This document shows, piece by piece, positions 61,151 to 64,000 of a stretch of DNA of 64,000 nucleotides (its first letter is position 1; each line of letters begins with the position of its first letter). The stretch spans positions 186,001 through 250,000 of the forward strand of contig NZ_JBHTKJ010000007.1 of the NCBI RefSeq assembly GCF_042675965.1. Reading direction: 5' to 3'. The notes beneath the pieces were generated by a model, which was not told where the DNA came from, did not search any database, and saw only the letters and a program-made list of their open reading frames with translations. The position numbers and the translations under genes are program-made. Source of the DNA: Virgibacillus_R byunsanensis. GTDB lineage: Bacteria; Bacillota; Bacilli; Bacillales; Amphibacillaceae.

Positions 61151-62620
61151 GTGAAAGGTTTGTTCGGAAAAAAGCGTCAAAGACAAAAGCCGGATGCTGT
61201 TGTTCAAGAATTAATGCTTATTGTCGGCGAAAGTGATGTTCTTTATTTGAAAGAAGATCTCATTTCCTATGAGTGTGATGGTTATACGATGGCTAAAGGC
61301 ATGCCAAAAGCGGTTGTTTTTGTGAAAAACACACAACAGGTTTCTGATGTTGTGAAATGTTTAAACAAAGAAGAAATCCCATACATCGCACGCGGTGCAG
61401 GTACGGGATTGAGCGGTGGAGCAACACCGTTGGGAGGAGAAGTGCTAATTAGTCTGGTTCGGATGAAAAGAATGCTTCATCTTGACTTGGAAAACAGAAA
61501 AGCAGTGGTTGAGCCAGGCTATATTAACCTAAAGCTGACACAATCCATTTCAGACAAAGGCTATTATTATGCACCAGACCCTTCAAGTCAATATGCATGT
61601 ACAATTGGCGGTAATGTCGCTGAGAATTCGGGAGGCGCTCACTGTTTAAAATATGGTGTGACAACCAATCATATTTTAGGACTTGAGGTTGTTCTTCCTA
61701 ATGGTGAAATCGTTGAAATTGGAGAAGAAGGGGTTCCAGATCGTCCTGGATACGATTTACTAGGACTCTTGACTGGTTCAGAAGGAACACTTGGTATTGT
61801 GACCAAAATTACAGTAAAAGTATTAAAAAATCCTGAAGGGAAGAAAACCGTTCTTGCCTATTACGATGATATTGATGATGCAAGCCAAGCCGTTTCAGAG
61901 ATTATTGCTGCAGGGATCATTCCAGCAGCACTTGAAATGATGGATTCAATAGCCATTGAAGGTGTGGAATCAGCTGCTTATCCAGTTGGGCATCCAAGAG
62001 ACATTGCAGCGTTTTTGCTTATTGAAGTTGATGGAATCGCCGCTGGAATTGAAGACCAAATCGATGAAATTCTTGCTGTTTGTAAACATAACAATGTCCG
62101 TGAAGTGAAAGTGGCAAAAGATGAGGCAGAGCGTGGCCTTTGGTGGGCAAACCGCAAAATGGGCTTTGGAGCAATGGGGGCAATTTCCCCTGACTACCTC
62201 GTTCAGGATGGTGTTATTCCTAGAACACGCTTGCCTGAAGTCCTTTCAAAAATTACCGAGATCAGTAAAAAGTATGAGCTTCGTATTGCGAATATTTTCC
62301 ATGCAGGTGATGGCAATCTACATCCGCTTATATTGTTCGATGCAAGTATTCCCGGCCAAAGTGAGCGCGCTTCCAAAGCGGGTTCCGAATGCTTGAAGGC
62401 TTGTGCGGATGTTGGTGGTTCGATTACTGGTGAACATGGTGTAGGAATTGAAAAGTCGGCTGAAATGCGCTTTATTTTCAGTGATGAGGAAATGGCAGCG
62501 CAAACGGATATACGTGCTGTATTTAACCCAGAAGATTTATTAAACCCAGGGAAACTATTCCCGCAACCTGGCCGTTGTGCCGAGGTCAAACAGGAATTAA
62601 AAAAAGCAGAAGTACACTAG
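61151..62620 (+). CDS. glcD: Glycolate oxidase subunit GlcD
   Basis: A 489-residue FAD enzyme, the catalytic subunit that oxidises glycolate (and possibly D-lactate). The FAD-binding domain shows PYIARGAGTGLSGGATPLGG near residue 80, then TIGGNVAENSGGAHCLKYGV, and GSEGTLGIVTKITVKVLK near 215. The FAD-linked oxidase C-terminal domain has ANIFHAGDGNLHPLILFD near 380 and the signature GGSITGEHGVGIEKS near 420. Start ATG or GTG: the frame opens GTGAAAGGTTTG at 61151 behind AAAAGGAT. It closes the glcEFD set; a fumarylacetoacetate-hydrolase-family gene follows 75 bp later. Confidence 0.95.
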   Translation: MKGLFGKKRQRQKPDAVVQELMLIVGESDVLYLKEDLISYECDGYTMAKGMPKAVVFVKNTQQVSDVVKCLNKEEIPYIARGAGTGLSGGATPLGGEVLISLVRMKRMLHLDLENRKAVVEPGYINLKLTQSISDKGYYYAPDPSSQYACTIGGNVAENSGGAHCLKYGVTTNHILGLEVVLPNGEIVEIGEEGVPDRPGYDLLGLLTGSEGTLGIVTKITVKVLKNPEGKKTVLAYYDDIDDASQAVSEIIAAGIIPAALEMMDSIAIEGVESAAYPVGHPRDIAAFLLIEVDGIAAGIEDQIDEILAVCKHNNVREVKVAKDEAERGLWWANRKMGFGAMGAISPDYLVQDGVIPRTRLPEVLSKITEISKKYELRIANIFHAGDGNLHPLILFDASIPGQSERASKAGSECLKACADVGGSITGEHGVGIEKSAEMRFIFSDEEMAAQTDIRAVFNPEDLLNPGKLFPQPGRCAEVKQELKKAEVH

Positions 62621-62694
62621 TTTACTAGTATTTAAAAGAGAGGGTGGGTCTTATAAACTCACCTCGACATTTGGAAATGAGGAGTGAAAACACA

Positions 62695-63459
62695 ATGAAA
62701 TTCACTAGATTTAAAAAACAAAATGAAGCATTAGTTTTGCAAGGAATCGTAACAGACGACGGAATCCAACAAATCGAGGGGGACATATTTTCCGATTGGG
62801 AACATACCAATCTAGTCCATAATGTAGAAGAGATTGAGCTTTTGGCGCCGATTTTACCAAGACATGTGATCGGGATCGGTGCAAACTATGTCGGTAAACC
62901 AGATGATTTACCATCTGAACTCCCTGATATTCCCGTGTTTTTTTATAAACCGATTTCCTCGGTTATTGGGAGCGGCAAGCCAATTATTATCCCAGCTAAA
63001 ATAGAGGAAGTGAAATTCGAGTCTGAGCTAGCAGTTGTGATTGGAAAACGTACATGCAACATTTCTGAAGAAGAGGTAACAGACTCTATTTTCGGTTATA
63101 CGATAGCGAATGATGTAACAGCTCCACAATTTTTCCATGAAGCTGGACATTGGATGATAGGAAAGTCATTTGACACGTTTACACCGCTTGGCCCATATAT
63201 CGAAACAGAACTCAATCCTGACAAAATCAAGGTTGAAGCATATTTAAATGGCGATAAGAAGCAGGATAGTGAAACGGCGCTTATGATCTTTTCTATGAGA
63301 AAGATGATTGCCTACTTATCCAGTGTAATGACACTAGAAGCGGGCGACGTGATTCTTACGGGTAGTCCACTTGGGGCTGAAATGATGAAAGACGGGGATG
63401 AAATCATCTGTGAAATTGCTGGAATTGGTGAGCTTCGCAACTCGGTAAAACAAGGTTGA
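62695..63459 (+). CDS. Fumarylacetoacetate hydrolase family protein
   Basis: A 254-residue FAH-fold metal enzyme. The core reads PVFFYKPISSVIGSGKPIII, KVKFESELAV-like VKFESELAVVIGKRTCN (metal-binding Glu pair), then GYTIANDVTAPQF and MIGKSFDTFTPLGPYI, and ends VILTGSPLGAEMMKDGDEI. Members hydrolyse or decarboxylate 2-keto acids such as oxaloacetate or acylpyruvates. Next to malate synthase and glycolate oxidase, an oxaloacetate- or keto-acid-related step is possible but unproven. GAGGAGTGA fixes the ATG at 62695; the upstream extension to 62644 precedes that site. Confidence 0.88.
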   Translation: MKFTRFKKQNEALVLQGIVTDDGIQQIEGDIFSDWEHTNLVHNVEEIELLAPILPRHVIGIGANYVGKPDDLPSELPDIPVFFYKPISSVIGSGKPIIIPAKIEEVKFESELAVVIGKRTCNISEEEVTDSIFGYTIANDVTAPQFFHEAGHWMIGKSFDTFTPLGPYIETELNPDKIKVEAYLNGDKKQDSETALMIFSMRKMIAYLSSVMTLEAGDVILTGSPLGAEMMKDGDEIICEIAGIGELRNSVKQG

Positions 63460-63600
63460 TTTGAAATGCAATAAAGGATTGGAAAAGCCATTGGATTCAT
63501 TCGTTATATAACAATATTAATTTTCTGTACTTGTCATGGAAAATATATGGAAGGGATATTGTTATTTAATATAATAAAACCTTTATAAGGGGGAATTGAA

Positions 63601-64000
63601 ATGGGTAATGGAACATTAGCTGTACTGGCCTTACTTCCGATTATCGTTGTTGCAGTTTTTCTAGTCGGACTTAAATGGCCAGCAAGTAAAGCAATGCCGC
63701 TTTCCTACATCGTGGCTGTTCTACTAGCTCTATTCGTTTGGGACGTAGCATTTCCACAGGTTGCTGCTGCCTCTGTTCATGGTCTTATCGTAGCTGTTAC
63801 GCTTTTATTCATTATTTTCGGAGCGATATTACTATTGAACACACTACAGGAAAGTGGGGGTCTTCACACCATTCGTCGAGGCTTTACAGATATTACACCA
63901 GACCGCCGTATTCAAGTAATTATTATCGCATGGCTTTTCGGTTCATTTATTGAAGGTTCAGCAGGGTTTGGTACGCCTGCAGCTGTTGCAGTACCATTAT
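63601..64000 (+). CDS. L-lactate/glycolate permease (LctP/GlcA family), N-terminal part
   Basis: The reading frame runs off the right edge of the window with 133 residues visible. It begins GNGTLAVLALLPIIVVAVFL and contains WLFGSFIEGSAGFGTPAAVA, the diagnostic loop of the LctP lactate permease family, plus AVTLLFIIFGAILLLNTLQE. The family imports lactate or glycolate with protons. AAGGGGGAA precedes the ATG at 63601. As the last gene after lutABC, glcB and glcEFD it is the natural transporter for the pathway. Confidence 0.93.
   Translation, partial: MGNGTLAVLALLPIIVVAVFLVGLKWPASKAMPLSYIVAVLLALFVWDVAFPQVAAASVHGLIVAVTLLFIIFGAILLLNTLQESGGLHTIRRGFTDITPDRRIQVIIIAWLFGSFIEGSAGFGTPAAVAVPL

Overview
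The window reads as chromosomal DNA of a low-GC, probably halotolerant Bacillaceae (Oceanobacillus / Virgibacillus / Lentibacillus type). The basis is the AT-rich base use, strong AGGAGG ribosome sites, Firmicutes-type gene families (YkuK, YczE, LutABC, M55 D-aminopeptidase, RQC-minor-1) and small palindromic mobile repeats common in such genomes. The genus assignment is inference. About 53 genes look intact; the rest is an unusually rich set of decayed genes, dispersed repeats and structured RNA leaders. No rRNA, tRNA or CRISPR array was seen.

Layout. 1-3.2 kb: peptide and amino-acid catabolism (M24 peptidase end, M55 D-aminopeptidase, proline dehydrogenase) and a tiny membrane protein. 3.3-11.9 kb: an accessory region with a SNF2 helicase plus partner, a SEC-C protein lying between two ~450 bp direct repeats, a two-gene RQC-minor-1 unit, a DUF6398-type gene broken by a base deletion and an 85 bp palindromic insertion, and a coiled-coil protein. 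11.9-16 kb: repeat-rich spacers around yczE-like, ykuK, a TPR protein and maf. 16.1-30.2 kb: a catabolic island (aldehyde dehydrogenase, enoyl-CoA hydratase, IclR regulator, MmgE/PrpD, TRAP transporter, CoA-transferase, HMG-CoA-lyase-like enzyme, acyl-CoA dehydrogenase) bracketed by two direct copies of proC-proA sequence, one intact for proC and one deleted. Several gene fragments lie at its right edge.

30.6-42.8 kb: a symporter and peptidase pair, decayed transposase and peptidase genes, an M20 peptidase, an EamA exporter, a c-di-GMP-I riboswitch ahead of an unknown 54-residue protein, a secreted M14 carboxypeptidase, a lipoprotein/hemerythrin pair and an O-antigen-ligase-like protein. 43.0-50.7 kb: a second c-di-GMP-I riboswitch with an intrinsic terminator, then a complete Gram-positive Tad/Flp pilus operon (DUF192, Flp pilin, TadV, TadE, TadG, CpaB, TadZ, TadA, TadB, TadC). 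51-64 kb: C2/C3 hydroxyacid use, with TauE/SafE exporter, LutABC lactate oxidation, a LysR regulator divergent from malate synthase G, glycolate oxidase GlcE-GlcF-GlcD, a fumarylacetoacetate-hydrolase-family enzyme and the start of a lactate/glycolate permease.

How they work together. Two c-di-GMP sensors 5 kb apart probably tie a surface pilus and a small unknown protein to the same second messenger. The right-hand cluster would import lactate or glycolate, oxidise glycolate to glyoxylate, and condense glyoxylate with acetyl-CoA through malate synthase. The IclR-controlled island could take up a branched dicarboxylate, activate it with CoA and degrade it by dehydrogenation, hydration and lyase cleavage; 3-methylglutarate is one substrate that fits, but this is inference.
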